A stretch of 64,000 bases of DNA from Phyllostachys edulis. Lineage: Eukaryota > Streptophyta > Magnoliopsida > Poales > Poaceae. The notes beneath the pieces were generated by a model that was not told the origin of the DNA, ran no database searches, and was given only the letters and a program-made list of their open reading frames with translations. The stretch spans positions 37,482,820 through 37,546,819 of the forward strand of contig CM070568.1 in NCBI GenBank assembly GCA_036346405.1, read 5' to 3'. The position numbers and the translations under genes were made by a program. Below are positions 1-10,603 of the stretch, one piece after another. Each line of letters starts with the position of its first letter. Position 1 is the first letter of the stretch.

Positions 1-2717
1 CTACTGCTTAAACAGCTTTTAGACTCTGCAGAGGTTGCACACTTCACCCACAAGAGATAGTCATACCGTTACCCCACATGATTCCGTAGTCATGTAGTTG
101 GGCGGCAAATCACAAGAACTTTTCTAGATATCTCGCCTTCGTCATTTCACCCATACGGGTTACGCCCATATGTTGTGCGGGATGTTCACCACAACGACTA
201 GCGCAAACCAACCTAACGACTAGCGCAATTGTAACTTCACCTTTTGGTGTCCTTCCAAGCCGAGTATCTCCGCCACTTGTACATCTTCGACCCCCTCCAA
301 TGAGATAACTTTCAGGGTTCAATAACTTTACTAAGCCAAGTTGCACTTTGCAGACTTGTGGTTGTACTTGTTTAACATGGGAGGTCGTGACAAGATGAAG
401 TCCTTAGGGTTATCTGGGCGGTTCATTCCACAAAGCAACCATCCTTGTGCTCCCTGAGCACCCACCGCCTCACCATCCGCCCAGATAGAACTAGCAATTA
501 GGGTTTTGAGGAGTAAACCAAATTATTTTCACAGCTTTTAGTCAATGGACCACCAATGACTACCCAAATCATTTTATGTTTGAGGAAATGATGATTGAGT
601 ATTTAATACCCGGTAAGATTTAAGCAAGACTAGCATGTCGCTATACAACCTATAACTAGTATTACCATATAGTTACTAGGGTGACAAGGATTAATGGATT
701 CAAGTTATCAAGGATGGCATATTAAATTAATTAATCAACAAGTGGGTGTTTAACTACCTTAAGCTTTAACATACATTTGATAAAGAATTAAAGCATGTAA
801 TTTTGCTAATTTAAACGAATATAATTTGCATAAAATGTAGGATTAATATGGTCAAAGTATTGACTCGCCTTGGTTAAAGGTAAGGGGGTCTTGATACTCT
901 TGGTCTTGATCAACTTGAGGATCTCCGGCGTCTTCAAATCCTAATCCAAGCACAATACCTAAAAAGGCACAACGGTAAGGAGAGCAAATAAATACACAAG
1001 AATACACAAATGAACTCCAAATTAATCAAGTCCTATGTCATTAGCAAGATCTTGATTTAACAATTTTTTAGAAATTTATTTCATAATTTTTGGAGTTATA
1101 ACGGAGGAGAAATAAATTTCCGAAGATTAAATGAATTGAAAAAGAGAGAGAGAGAGCTACGGTCCACAAAGATGTAGACCCTTTGACAAGACAGGGCGGC
1201 CGGTCCACAAAGACAAAGGCTGCGGGGCCCACTATCAATGAGAGCGAAGGGAGGAGCTGGCGGTTTACTGCGCACGGGGGCCCACACGTCAGTGAGTAAG
1301 GGGGAAGGTTAAGACATATTTAAAAACCTAATGATTGTCATTAGTGCTTTTAAGACGTCATTAACACCCTAATGATGGCACTGTGGGCTGTCCGAAGTGC
1401 ACACGTGGCGCTTCATGGCGGCGCGCTCGATCTTGATCTTGCCGGGCGAGCTAGGGCACTGTGGGGCAAGGCGAGGGCCGGAACGGGAGCTAGCGGGGGT
1501 GGTGGTCTTGTGACGGGTGGAGGCGCCGGAGGAGGACGGTGGCCGTGGCGGGTGGTGGCAGCGGCAGCGGCTCGATGATGGTGGCGGGTGGCTCTGGTGG
1601 CGCTTCGGGGCGGGAAGGAGCACGAGGTGGAGTTTCGGCGAGGCGGTCCTACCGGTCGAAGAAGGAGGACCCGAGGACGATGGCAACCGTGACGGTCTTG
1701 GAGAAGGAATCGGCCGGGCGAGCGAGGAAGACAAAATCCGGCAAATTTGGCGGGTCTTCAAGAAGACTTGGGGGAAAAGCTTCCTGGTGGCGAGTGGCGC
1801 ACGGTGATGGGGTCGGGGGTGCCGGAAGGTGGCTGGAGCGGCTTGATGCCGGTGGGGGCGGTTCGGCCGAAAATGGAGAAAGGGGGTGGCTTTGGCTGTG
1901 GCTTACCAGAGCGACGGGGGCGGTGTGGGGAGCTCCAAGGGGGTAGAGGGGGCTTTATAGGAGGCCAAGGCACAGGAGCAGGGGGGCAACGGGAGGGAGC
2001 ATGGCGTTGCGCGGTCCCGAGGCGGCGGCGACATGTGCGGCTTGCACGAGGGGGAGACATGGCGAGAGAGCGGAGGAAGCGCTGCGAGGACGAGGGCGGG
2101 TGGCTCGAGCGTCCTTGTAGTCCGCAGGCCTTGCAGCAGCCAAGGCACACGAGTCGGGAGAGGTGGGCGGCGACGACGTGCTCACAAGGTGACAAGACGG
2201 GCGGCGACAAGACGGGGCTGCGGCGCACGACATGGAAGCTCCAAGGCAGCGAAGACTGTAGCGACGTCGTGGGTGGTGCGGCGCGCACGAGGGGAGGTGA
2301 GCGGGCACAGGCGGCGGACCCGGGGAGGTGATGGTGACGAAGACGACCCGGGCGGCGCGGCCAAAAGAAGAAAAGGGGGAAAGAAAGAGAAAGCCGAAGC
2401 CTGGGGGAGGAGAAGCAATGTAGGCAAAGGGGGAGGAAAACGGGCAAAGGGTCAAGGAAATGGGCTCGGCCCAGAGGGAAAAATGGGTTGAGCCCAAAAG
2501 AAAGAGGGGTCCCCCACTCAAGGAGGCCCGGGAAATTTCAAAAGAGGTGAGAAACTCCACTTTGCGGAAATGAATTTCAAATGCTATGGATATTACATTT
2601 GAAACACACACCGAGAAACAGAGGAAGTTTTTCAGAATTAGCTTGGTAATTTGAATTACGGCGAAGAACGAAATTAGAACAGGAATTACTATTTATCGTC
2701 CGAAAACGGACGTTACA
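1..2717 (-). mobile_element. Gypsy-type long terminal repeat (partial)
   Basis: The stretch ends on the plus strand with ...GGACGTTACA at 2717. Read on the minus strand this gives a start of TGTAACGTCCGTTTTCGGAC, a TG-beginning inverted-type terminus as seen at grass Gypsy LTRs. The interior has an AT-rich part (540-1130) followed by a very GC-rich part (1370-2500) full of overlapping open frames in all phases, none with a recognisable domain. The far end lies outside the window, so neither the matching LTR nor the TSD can be checked. The family assignment is inference from the terminus and the composition. Confidence 0.45.
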
Positions 2718-3650
2718 ATAGTTGATTAGTTTCCTTGTATAAAAGTTAGTTAATTGGAAAGGTTATCTATTAGTTAGGAAGGTCATCTATTAGATTGATC
2801 TTATCCATAATTGTTAGAAGAACCATCTATATAAGGAGACCTATTGTAATCGTTAACATTAAGTAAGAAAGAATAACAAAGTTCATCCCATCTCTAGTCT
2901 CTTCTCTCCCCCAAGGCCGCCGCCGCCGCCCGACCATCCTCTCGGCGGTGTTTACCCATTATGGTCTAAGCAAAACCATAATAACTTTGTATTAGAGCCA
3001 CTCGCTATGTCTTCCGGTGCCGCACCATCTATCTTGGAGAAGTTGAAGGCTAATAGCGAACAGCAGAAGGTCTTACTCGACAACATGATTGTCGCCCATT
3101 GGAGCTTCGTTGATCCTCGTCTACGTGACGCGATGTCGTCATCGTACCCTCTTATCAACATGGGCCACCAAGGATTTCAATTGTAGCCACCATCGCAGCT
3201 CGAGGACGAGCTACCTCGCCGCGGGGGGTGTAATGCTATGAACCAATATCCAGGAGAGTACTACAGCGTGTGTACTGTAGCACATGGTGCTGTAGCAATG
3301 CGTGAACATTAATACCGTATTAGGAAGGATTTATTATTTAGGAATCTATCTGTTATGTGTTTGGTATTATCTATTAGTTATGCAAGTTATTATTATATTT
3401 GGTTGTTAGAGATAAGTTTTCTTATAGATTATTTCTTAGAGGTCAAGTCAGGTCATCCTATAAAAGGGATAACATGTATCTATTATCAATCAAGTAAAAA
3501 ATAAACAAAATTAGTCCCTAACCGGTTGGGTAAAGATCAGAGCCTCCTTGTTCGTCGAGAAGATTCTCGGCCGAGCTTGGAGGGTGATCTCTTGCCTCCC
3601 TGGCTAATTAGGCTTCAGAGCCTTGCTAGCTTGACATGAAAGAGTCCTGC
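2718..3650 (+). mobile_element. Small non-autonomous LTR-retroelement remnant
   Basis: A primer-binding-like site (TATTAGAGCCA at about 2990) is followed by a short frame of 59 codons (3007-3186, starting MSSGAAPSILEKL). A purine run GGGGGG (3223-3228) then leads straight into TGTAATGCTATG at 3229, as expected for a polypurine tract and a 3' LTR. No pol domains lie between, so the internal part is only about 230 bp. The upstream (2718-2985) and downstream (3229-3620) segments share short phrases such as a CTATTAGTTA-type string but are not clearly the same LTR. The call rests on the order of signals rather than on homology. Confidence 0.35.
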
Positions 3651-3746
3651 TGACGGTTAGATGAGGTAACACAAATACTGAAAATTTTGGAGGACAAGAG
3701 AGGCAAATTTTCTTGACAAAAAACTGCAAGTGTAAGAAGTTGTCCT

Positions 3747-3969
3747 AAAATCAGTTACTTCTAATGTCATGCCACCTTGACCTAGCTCTACTAGAAATTA
3801 ACAATATCGAGTAGTTAGCAGTAAAATCAGTTACTTCTAATGTCATGCAACCTTGACCTAGCGCTACTAGAAATTAACAATCAAGTAGTTAGCAGTAAAA
3901 TCAGTTACTTCTAATGTCATGCCACCTGGACCTAGCACTAGTAGAAATTAACAATCAAGTAACTAGCAG
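3747..3969. repeat. Tandem repeat, 74-76 bp x 3
   Basis: Three successive copies begin with AAAATCAGTTACTTCTAATG at 3747, 3823 and 3897. Copies differ by a few substitutions and a 2-bp indel. No coding potential. Confidence 0.9.
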
Positions 3970-4105
3970 CAGGTCAAACATTGATAAATGAAACAACAAA
4001 TTCTGATGATGATGAATAGTGGCAGCAGGTCAAACATTGATAAATGAAACAACAAATTCTGATGATGATGAATAGTACCAGCAGGTCAAACATTAATACT
4101 GTTAA
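3966..4105. repeat. Tandem repeat, 56 bp x about 2.4
   Basis: The phrase AGGTCAAACATT recurs at 3971, 4027 and 4083, a strict 56-bp period. The array directly follows the 75-bp array; the last unit is cut short and diverged. Confidence 0.9.
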
Positions 4106-4356
4106 CAAAATTCTGCATCGAGATATCTTAAGGCTAGCAATTTGACACAGCAATAGAATGAGCTCAACTCTTAACTCCCAGTTCAGATGAGCCCCATTCA
4201 AGTTGTTGTAATTCAGTGAAGCTGCAAACTACCATATTAATGTTCCCCCTGAAAACTAAACAACAACGACAGGAAGAGAAACTAAAATGCAATTACCGGA
4301 AGGAGAACACAAGAATCTGAGAAACAAAAAGTGCCTAATTATTTGTGGGTAAGCTG

Positions 4357-5727
4357 TGTTATGAATAACGCTTATATTCATCATGAGACGAATAGGCCAA
4401 TATATATACAAGTATATGTATGGCATATATGTAGGTAACTCCTTATATAATAGGGAAAATATACAGGTAATAATACACATCTAACACCCCCTCAAACTTA
4501 TGGTGCATGAACAACATGAAGTTTGAAGAGATAGAAGCTGTGCTGGGCTCTAGTCTGACAACTGAAACTCCGAAGGCACATACTGAAGAGCAACAACCTG
4601 ATCCTGCACCTGTGTTCGCATGTAGGAAGCGTCAACACCAATATGCTTTGTAAGCTCATGCTTCACCGGATCTTTAGCAATGCTAATAGCACCTGTACTA
4701 TCAGACAAAAGAGGAGTTAGTGCAAAAATAGAAACACCAAATCCTCAAGTAACCACCGTAGCCAAGTAAACTCCGCAGTCAACAAAGCTATAGCTCGCAA
4801 CTAAGCCTCAACACTCGAACGGGAAACTATTGTCTGCTTCTTAGTCTTCCAAGCAATGAAAGAACCACCAAGAAAAACATAATAGGCAGGGAAAGACCGG
4901 CGATCAGAGTGATCACTAGCCCAGGTGGCATCATAATATGCCTGGAGCTGTAAAGAGCTGGAGCGAGTGAAAAAGTGACGACGAGTGATGGTTCCACGAA
5001 GATATCATAGAATACGAAGAAGATGACTATAGTGGAGCTGAGTGGGAGTAGAAACAAATTGACTCAAGATATGCACAGGGTAAGAAATGCCAAGATGAGT
5101 AACACCCAGATAAACAAGACTCCTAACAAGGTGACGATAGCGAGTAGGATAAGTAAGAGGCTCACCATCAGTGGGCCGAAGATGAACATTAAGCTCTATG
5201 GGAGTCTCAGCTGTGCGCTGATCAGTAAGAGAAACACGATCAAGAAGATCCTGGATATACTTTTCTTGGGACAAATAGAAGCCCTCAAGCGTAGAAATAA
5301 CCTCAAACTCAAAAAAGTAGCGAAGAAGACCCAGATCAGATATGAGAAACTACTCACTAAAACGCTTCTTGATAAAAGTGATGTACTTAGAATCATCTCC
5401 AGTAATGATCATATCATCAACATATAAAAGAAGAAGTGTTCGACCGCGAGGCAAAGTGTGAATAAAAAGAGCAGGATCATGAGCACTGGCAGAAAAACTA
5501 GCCGCAGTGACAACAGAAGAAAAATGTTCAAACCAGGCACGAGAAGCATGCTTGAGGCCATAAAGAGTTCAACGAAGGCGACAAACCATACCCTCAGGAA
5601 TAGAATACCCTAGCGGCGGTTGCATATAAACCTCCTCATGCAGCTCACCATTGAGAAAAGCATTCTTGGTATCAAGCTGAGAGATAGATCATGCCCGAAC
5701 AGACGCCACAACAAGAAGAGTGCTGGA
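4357..5727 (-). mobile_element. 5'-truncated Copia retrotransposon (RT to 3' LTR)
   Basis: On the minus strand the order is reverse transcriptase, RNase H, polypurine tract and 3' LTR. Visible pieces are the RT start region (DTKNAFLNGELHEEVYMQPP near 5620-5690), the catalytic YVDDMIIT (about 5405-5431) and a downstream RT part (YIQDLLDRVSLTDQ ... LVYLGVTH ... LSQFVSTPTQLHYSHLLRI, 5005-5274). After the tract TTTGAGGGGG comes a 130-bp LTR (4357-4486) bounded by TGTTA...TAACA. The frame is broken many times, and gag, protease and integrase are missing. The short LTR and RT wording resemble the Copia element in the formin intron at 27.6 kb, so the two are probably one lineage. Confidence 0.8.
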
Positions 5728-6272
5728 GAAGTCGCGCTCCCACTCGCACTTCCATTCTTGAGCATCGCCATTGCATGTCGCAGGCCGCCATCGGTACACT
5801 TCTGAAGCGAGGCGGCCTCGCGGCATGCAAACCGGTGATGGCGGGAGGCTGGAGAAGTCGCGCTCCCACTCACACTTCCATCGCCGTTGGTCATTGTCAG
5901 CACCGCGTGAGGGCCTGGAGCAGCGGGTGCGACAATGCTGAGTCCACTGGTCTTGGTGATCTGAGGTCGTGGTGCTTGGTGTTGAGCTCGGTTGGTCAGG
6001 AGCTGGTCCTACTGCTGCTCTTGCTCGCGCTATTCCTAGAGTAGGCCGCGGAGCTCGCGGTGAACGGTGGCATAGAGGTGGGAGACGAGGAAGTCCGTGG
6101 TGCCAGGCCCGTTGAACCCGTCGTAGATGCCGACGAACACCCAGCCTCGCTCCTCCGACACCACAATGTGGATGTAGTCCTGGCCGACTTTCCCCTGCGC
6201 CCACTGCAGACCGTCGGAATTGCTGCCATAGGCAGCGAAGGTTGTTGCGACGTTCGGCGAACCAAGATCCAT
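5728..6272 (-). pseudogene. Protein phosphatase 2C 5' fragment, broken
   Basis: The minus-strand frame starts MDLGSPNVATTFAAYGSN at 6272. It continues through GQDYIHIVVSEERGWVFVGI and YDGFNGPGTTDFLVSHLYAT, the first metal-site block of PP2C-type Ser/Thr phosphatases, where the Asp-Gly of YDGF helps bind Mn/Mg. At about 6036 the frame hits TAG where a Trp would be expected (GLL-stop). Two more stops follow in a Gln-rich tract, and the same frame then runs to about 5700. The rest of the catalytic domain is absent, so it cannot encode an active phosphatase. It directly abuts the truncated Copia element. Two copies of a 33-bp phrase (CTGGAGAAGTCGCGCTCCCA... at about 5732 and 5851) sit in the tail. 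Captured or partly deleted gene; the origin is unclear. Confidence 0.7.
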
Positions 6273-6892
6273 CGAATCTTGAAATTTCTTGGTGCTTGGT
6301 GCTTGGAGAAACAGAGGAGAAGAATGAGAAGAGATAGGAAGAAGAAGATGGGGAAGGGACTGACATGTGGGCCCCCATTATTATTTTATTATTTTTTGAT
6401 TTGTTAGATGATACGACACATACGTGGCATACGCATCACATGAAACCGGGTGGGAAGGGACGAAGGGGGCAAAGTGGACGGTTTTGAGAGTTGGAGGATG
6501 TATTCTAGACAGTTTTGAAGTTTGAGGTTGAAAATCGGTTTCAGACGATAGTTGAGGGTTGAAAAATAGTCCTTTTCCTATACATAATTATAAATTTATA
6601 ATACATTAGGGGCACAGGAAAACTGCATGTTTCCTTTTCAAATTTTGTCTGAAGCAGGTCGCATAACTATAATACAATAGAGGCACGGGAGAACTGCATG
6701 TTTCCTTTTCAAATTTTCTCTGAAGCAGGTCGAGTGCTTTCTTTTCATTACTTTAGAGTTGTACTTCATTAAAAACAAAAGAGGCTCCCCTGGTACCACA
6801 AAAATGGAAGACAAGTACAAAACTGAATGTGAAGCATCCCATATATCGCATACTTTCAAACAAAAACAACAATTAATACTTAGTGTTGTAAG
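6273..6892. repeat. Intergenic stretch with a 71-bp tandem duplication
   Basis: GGCACAGGAAAACTGCATGT at 6611 recurs as GGCACGGGAGAACTGCATGT at 6682, a 71-bp period over about 6600-6740 with a few differences. Nothing else recognisable. Confidence 0.7.
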
Positions 6893-7145
6893 TAGGGGTG
6901 TAAAAAAAAAGCTCGTTAATGGGGTGTTGGCTTGGTTCAAAATTGCTCTAATTATGCTCGTTAATTGGTTAGACATTGAAATAAGTCGATTTCGAATGAA
7001 ATTGGATTTCGTTCTAGCTCAGCTCGGCTCGGTAGCTCGGTTCTAAAAATACCTCCAAACTATAACTAAAATAATATTAAATTGAACAGTATCAATTTCG
7101 AAAAAAACTCGGTAAGACGAGTATTTGGCTCGATAGCCACCCCTA
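6893..7145. mobile_element. hAT-type MITE with 8-bp TSD
   Basis: A 253-bp AT-rich element begins TAGGGGTG and ends CACCCCTA, perfect 8-bp terminal inverted repeats. It is flanked by GTTGTAAG (6885-6892) and GCTGTAAG (7146-7153), an 8-bp TSD with one mismatch. TAGGG-type ends with an 8-bp TSD are the hAT signature. No coding capacity. Confidence 0.85.
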
Positions 7146-7565
7146 GCTGTAAGCATATAACAATATAAATAGCCGATTAAAATTATAGATGGAAAGCCAG
7201 ATGCTTTTCAAATGAATACATATTCTGGACATAATTATTAGCTAACATAAACTATACAATCTATAACGCTACAATAAGCCTAACATGGTGTTGATGTGTG
7301 CTTTCACTTATCAGGCCAAATGAGAGGCAGAATTAGGTTATAATAGAACATCCATATCAAAAGAGCAACAATTGTTTTTTTCCTCTTTTACATTGATCTT
7401 TGCATGGGAAGCATTATGGTTGGTTCATAGGTACAAAAATTTAGAATAAGAAATGCAGTCACCCGATTACTCATATCCAGAACTCAACATCTTGCAATCT
7501 CCGTAAGCTAGCCTAAATCAGTGAAAATTGCTTAAAATAATGGTACATGCCTATCTGAATCGAAT

Positions 7566-7930
7566 TTTTTTTATTAATGAATCCTTTTTAAAATTTTATT
7601 TTAAAGTTAACCACCGGCACACTTTATTTCCAATTCTAACCCCTTTGGTCACGCCACCACTCGTGGCGTGACAAAACAACGCTGTCACGTCAGCCCATAT
7701 CTGGGGGCAAGCTCTTGTCACGTCATCACCCGTGGCGTGATAAGAAGTTTTGTCACGCCACGGGTGGTGGCGTGACCAAAAGTGATATTTAGCGAACTTA
7801 TCCTACGGCGTGACAGCGTTGTTTTGTCATGCCACGGGCGGTGGCGTGACCAAAGGTGTTAGAATTGGAAATAAAGTGCACCAGGGGTTAACTTTAAAAT
7901 AAAAATTAAAAAGGGTTAATTAATAAAAAA
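7566..7930. mobile_element. Foldback MITE, copy 1
   Basis: Long imperfect inverted repeats form nearly the whole element. The left side reads TTTTATTTTAAAGTTAACC ... TTTCCAATTCTAACCCCTTT and the right side is its reverse (about 7850-7920). The core repeats the palindromic phrase GTCACGCCAC...GTGGCGTGAC several times. A second copy with the same termini lies at 50240-50499. No TSD could be fixed with certainty. Confidence 0.8.
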
Positions 7931-8314
7931 GGGAGGAGGCGGGAGGCAATGGCAAGGGTGAGAGGGGGAGGGAGGAGGTGAGGGCGAGAGAGAGCGGAGG
8001 CGACGGCCTCTGCGATGCGAGGAGATCTGGAGAGGAGCTAGGGCACGGGGCTTGGAGTGCACGTGCGGATGGCTGGATCTGCCCCTTACCGCCGATCGGA
8101 TGGCTAGAAGCATTCAGGACCTAAACGAAATTCCAAGAACCATGAGAGCCTTTCTGCAAAAGGGGTGGACGCAAAACCTAGCTTTAGCCCACTGGTTCGA
8201 CCAGGATTCAACGCAATTTTGAAAAAGCGCGGGGATTTTGTGCAAAAGTGGCGACATGGATCGTGGATGATCCCAAAGGCCGTCGATTCTAAAATTTTGG
8301 CATTTCTGGCCCTT
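7931..8314. other. Intergenic, no gene seen
   Basis: A purine-rich (GGGAGG-type) tract at 7930-8000 leads into ordinary sequence. Short open frames occur here, but none shows a domain or codon pattern I trust. Confidence 0.5.
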
Positions 8315-8680
8315 TGTTCATCTTTTTTTTTTTGCAAAACTAGCCCCCTTCCGCCATAATTTGCAGATCTAGCACCCTATAGTGCACTCGCCTGACCTGG
8401 CGTGGTAGGCCACTCGCCTCAACAAGAGCGAAAGAAGCCTCTGTCCCTCAAGCGTCGGCGAGGTAACCTGCCCCATATGGTGGGCGCGGCAAGAAGGGGC
8501 AGGAGAGAGAGAGAACGGGGAAAGAAAAGAAAGAAAATAAGAAAATAATCCAGAAATTTTTTAAAAAAAATCAAAATTTCAAGAAAATTTAATAAAAATT
8601 TAATAAAAATATTTTTGAATTTAATAGAAGTTTATTTTATTCATTTAAAGTGTTTTTCATTTTCGAGAATTTTGCAATTA
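8315..8680 (+). repeat. Dispersed repeat, inverted partner at 21.9-22.2 kb
   Basis: From about 8330 (GCAAAACTAGCCCCCTT) through CCTGCCCCATATGG, AAGAAGGGGCAGGAGAGAGA and a long A/T run, this segment matches the reverse complement of 21905-22215 with moderate divergence. No protein is encoded. It is probably part of a medium-copy transposon I cannot name. Confidence 0.75.
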
Positions 8681-8899
8681 AGCGTGACCAGTAGGAACAC
8701 TAGCGTGAAGTGTAGCACCACTTGATGCTATGTGCGTAGTCGTAGTAAGATTAGAAATACCAGCATGTTGTAACTTGTACTTCAGGTAGTAATTTGTAAT
8801 CCGAACAGAGGTGGTAATGGTCCATAACCGTAACGTGGACACAGCTATTTGAATAGATTTACACCCTGCAGGGGAGTATAACTTTACCCACATCGACTC

Positions 8900-10446
8900 G
8901 CCAGCCATCTAACCTTAAGCATATATGTACAAGAAATATCAAGGATGTCATCATCAGTAGGATATAACTAACTACACATCACAAAAATACTGACATATCA
9001 AAATAGCATGCAAGCAAGTATTATTGCATTTTAAAATAATAACGTGACAAAAACTGGGATCAATATGATGCAAAACAAAGTTCAAATGATGATTGCCTTA
9101 CTGGAACTCAAGTTTCTCGCTCTCGGTGGCGTATGAGTCTACGTCGACCACGTCGGATTCTATACAAAAACAACATCGAATCAACACCGAGAAAAACCTA
9201 AAATTTTAAAGTGCTAAAAAATACATGAATTTTCTACAGTAGCTAGATAATGATTTTATATTAAGTTAGGTGAAATAATTATTCCATTTGGAACTAGTAT
9301 GTGAAAGTTATAGTAGTTTGAAAATCAGATTTATGAAAAATACTAAAAAGAGTGCTTCGGTTACTATTCATCCAAATTTAATTATATAGCCAAATTTTGC
9401 AGGATAGAGGTGGAGAAAAGGATTACATAGCTAAACAGATAATAAAATTATAAGACTAAAATAACTTGGTTCAACTCATTTGGAGTTTATATGAATTAGT
9501 TAAGAATTTTCAAAGTTAAAAGCATTTTCTAGTGTAAAACTAATTCGGTTATGGTCAATTTCCAAAAACTATATTTTATGGGACAATGAAATATTTGAAA
9601 CCTATTTCAAAATAAAATTAACTTAAAATGAAAATTATCAAAATTGGTTTCACAAGATTTTGAGTTGAGATGAATTAGTTATGCATTTTTGAAGTTAATT
9701 GTATTTTTCAGTGGAACAAATAATTCGTTTCGGGATTTCCTAAAGTAATTAATATTTTTTGTACTAAGCGCTACGCTAGTCTCAGACGCTGACAGCGGGA
9801 CCCATGTGATTTTTATTTATTTTTCATTTATTTCCCGAATTTAAGCATTCTAACAGGTGGGGCCCGTGGTTAATGTTCGGACGGTCCGATCGGAGCCGGG
9901 TCTGTTCAGATGGTCTGATAGGAGCATTCTGATAAGTGGGACCCGTAGTTAATGTTCAGACGGTCCGATCGGCTGAAGTCAACCCGACGAGTTACTGTTT
10001 TAACTTCAAAGCCCTTAAGTTTGACTAGGCTAAAAAAAATAGCAAATAAATTCGTAAAATTGTAAAAAAAATTTCAGAGGCGTTCCTAGGATGATTTAGT
10101 ACCCAAATAAAATTTATAACCTTACTGTTCAAGATTTATTATTCTTATTTTAATTTATTAACAGCAAGGGCTTTTATAACTTGGTTTGAATTTTTACAGA
10201 GTTGAATTAGGTTCCAAAATTTTGGGAAAAAATGTTTATTCATGATAAATAATATAAGGTTTAAATAAATTATTTCACAAGGATGATCACAAGTTTTTGT
10301 TTTTGTTTTATATTGAAGCCTCAATTTGAGTTGTAGGTCAAAAAATTCAAAATTTTCAAATACAATATTCTGTGCAAATGTTTTAGAAATGACATGCATG
10401 CTCATGAGATGCATAATAATTCATTTAATAAGTTGGGGTTGTGACA
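8900..10446 (-). mobile_element. Gypsy-type LTR (partial or solo), minus orientation
   Basis: On the minus strand the stretch opens at 10446 with TGTCACAACCCCAACTTATT, the TGTCACACCC-like start common to grass Gypsy LTRs. The following 1.4 kb is AT-rich, non-coding and contains a GC-richer patch at 9770-10000. The other boundary near 8.9 kb is a guess, and no TSD or internal coding domain is visible. Confidence 0.45.
9845..10000. repeat. 78-bp tandem duplication within the LTR
   Basis: GCATTCTAACAGGTGGGGCC at 9845 recurs as GCATTCTGATAAGTGGGACC at 9923. Both are followed by TTAATGTTC(G/A)GACGGTCCGATCGG, so the period is 78 bp. Confidence 0.75.
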
Positions 10447-10603
10447 CAGGACATGACCACTTTCTGGAAAACAGGACATGACCCACAACACTCACATCAC
10501 TACACCTTACAGATAACGACCAACATGACTCAATAGTACAAAATTTTAAAATCGAACACACCGGATTACAACATAGCGCAATACACTGGATAGCTTATAG
10601 ATA

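Noticed and set aside
1369..2611. Many long overlapping open frames on both strands in a GC-rich block
   Set aside because: All six phases are open because of base composition; no domain, no codon bias, and the block lies within an LTR.
6036..6272. PP2C fragment as a functional gene
   Set aside because: Only the first block of the catalytic domain is present and three stops follow in frame.
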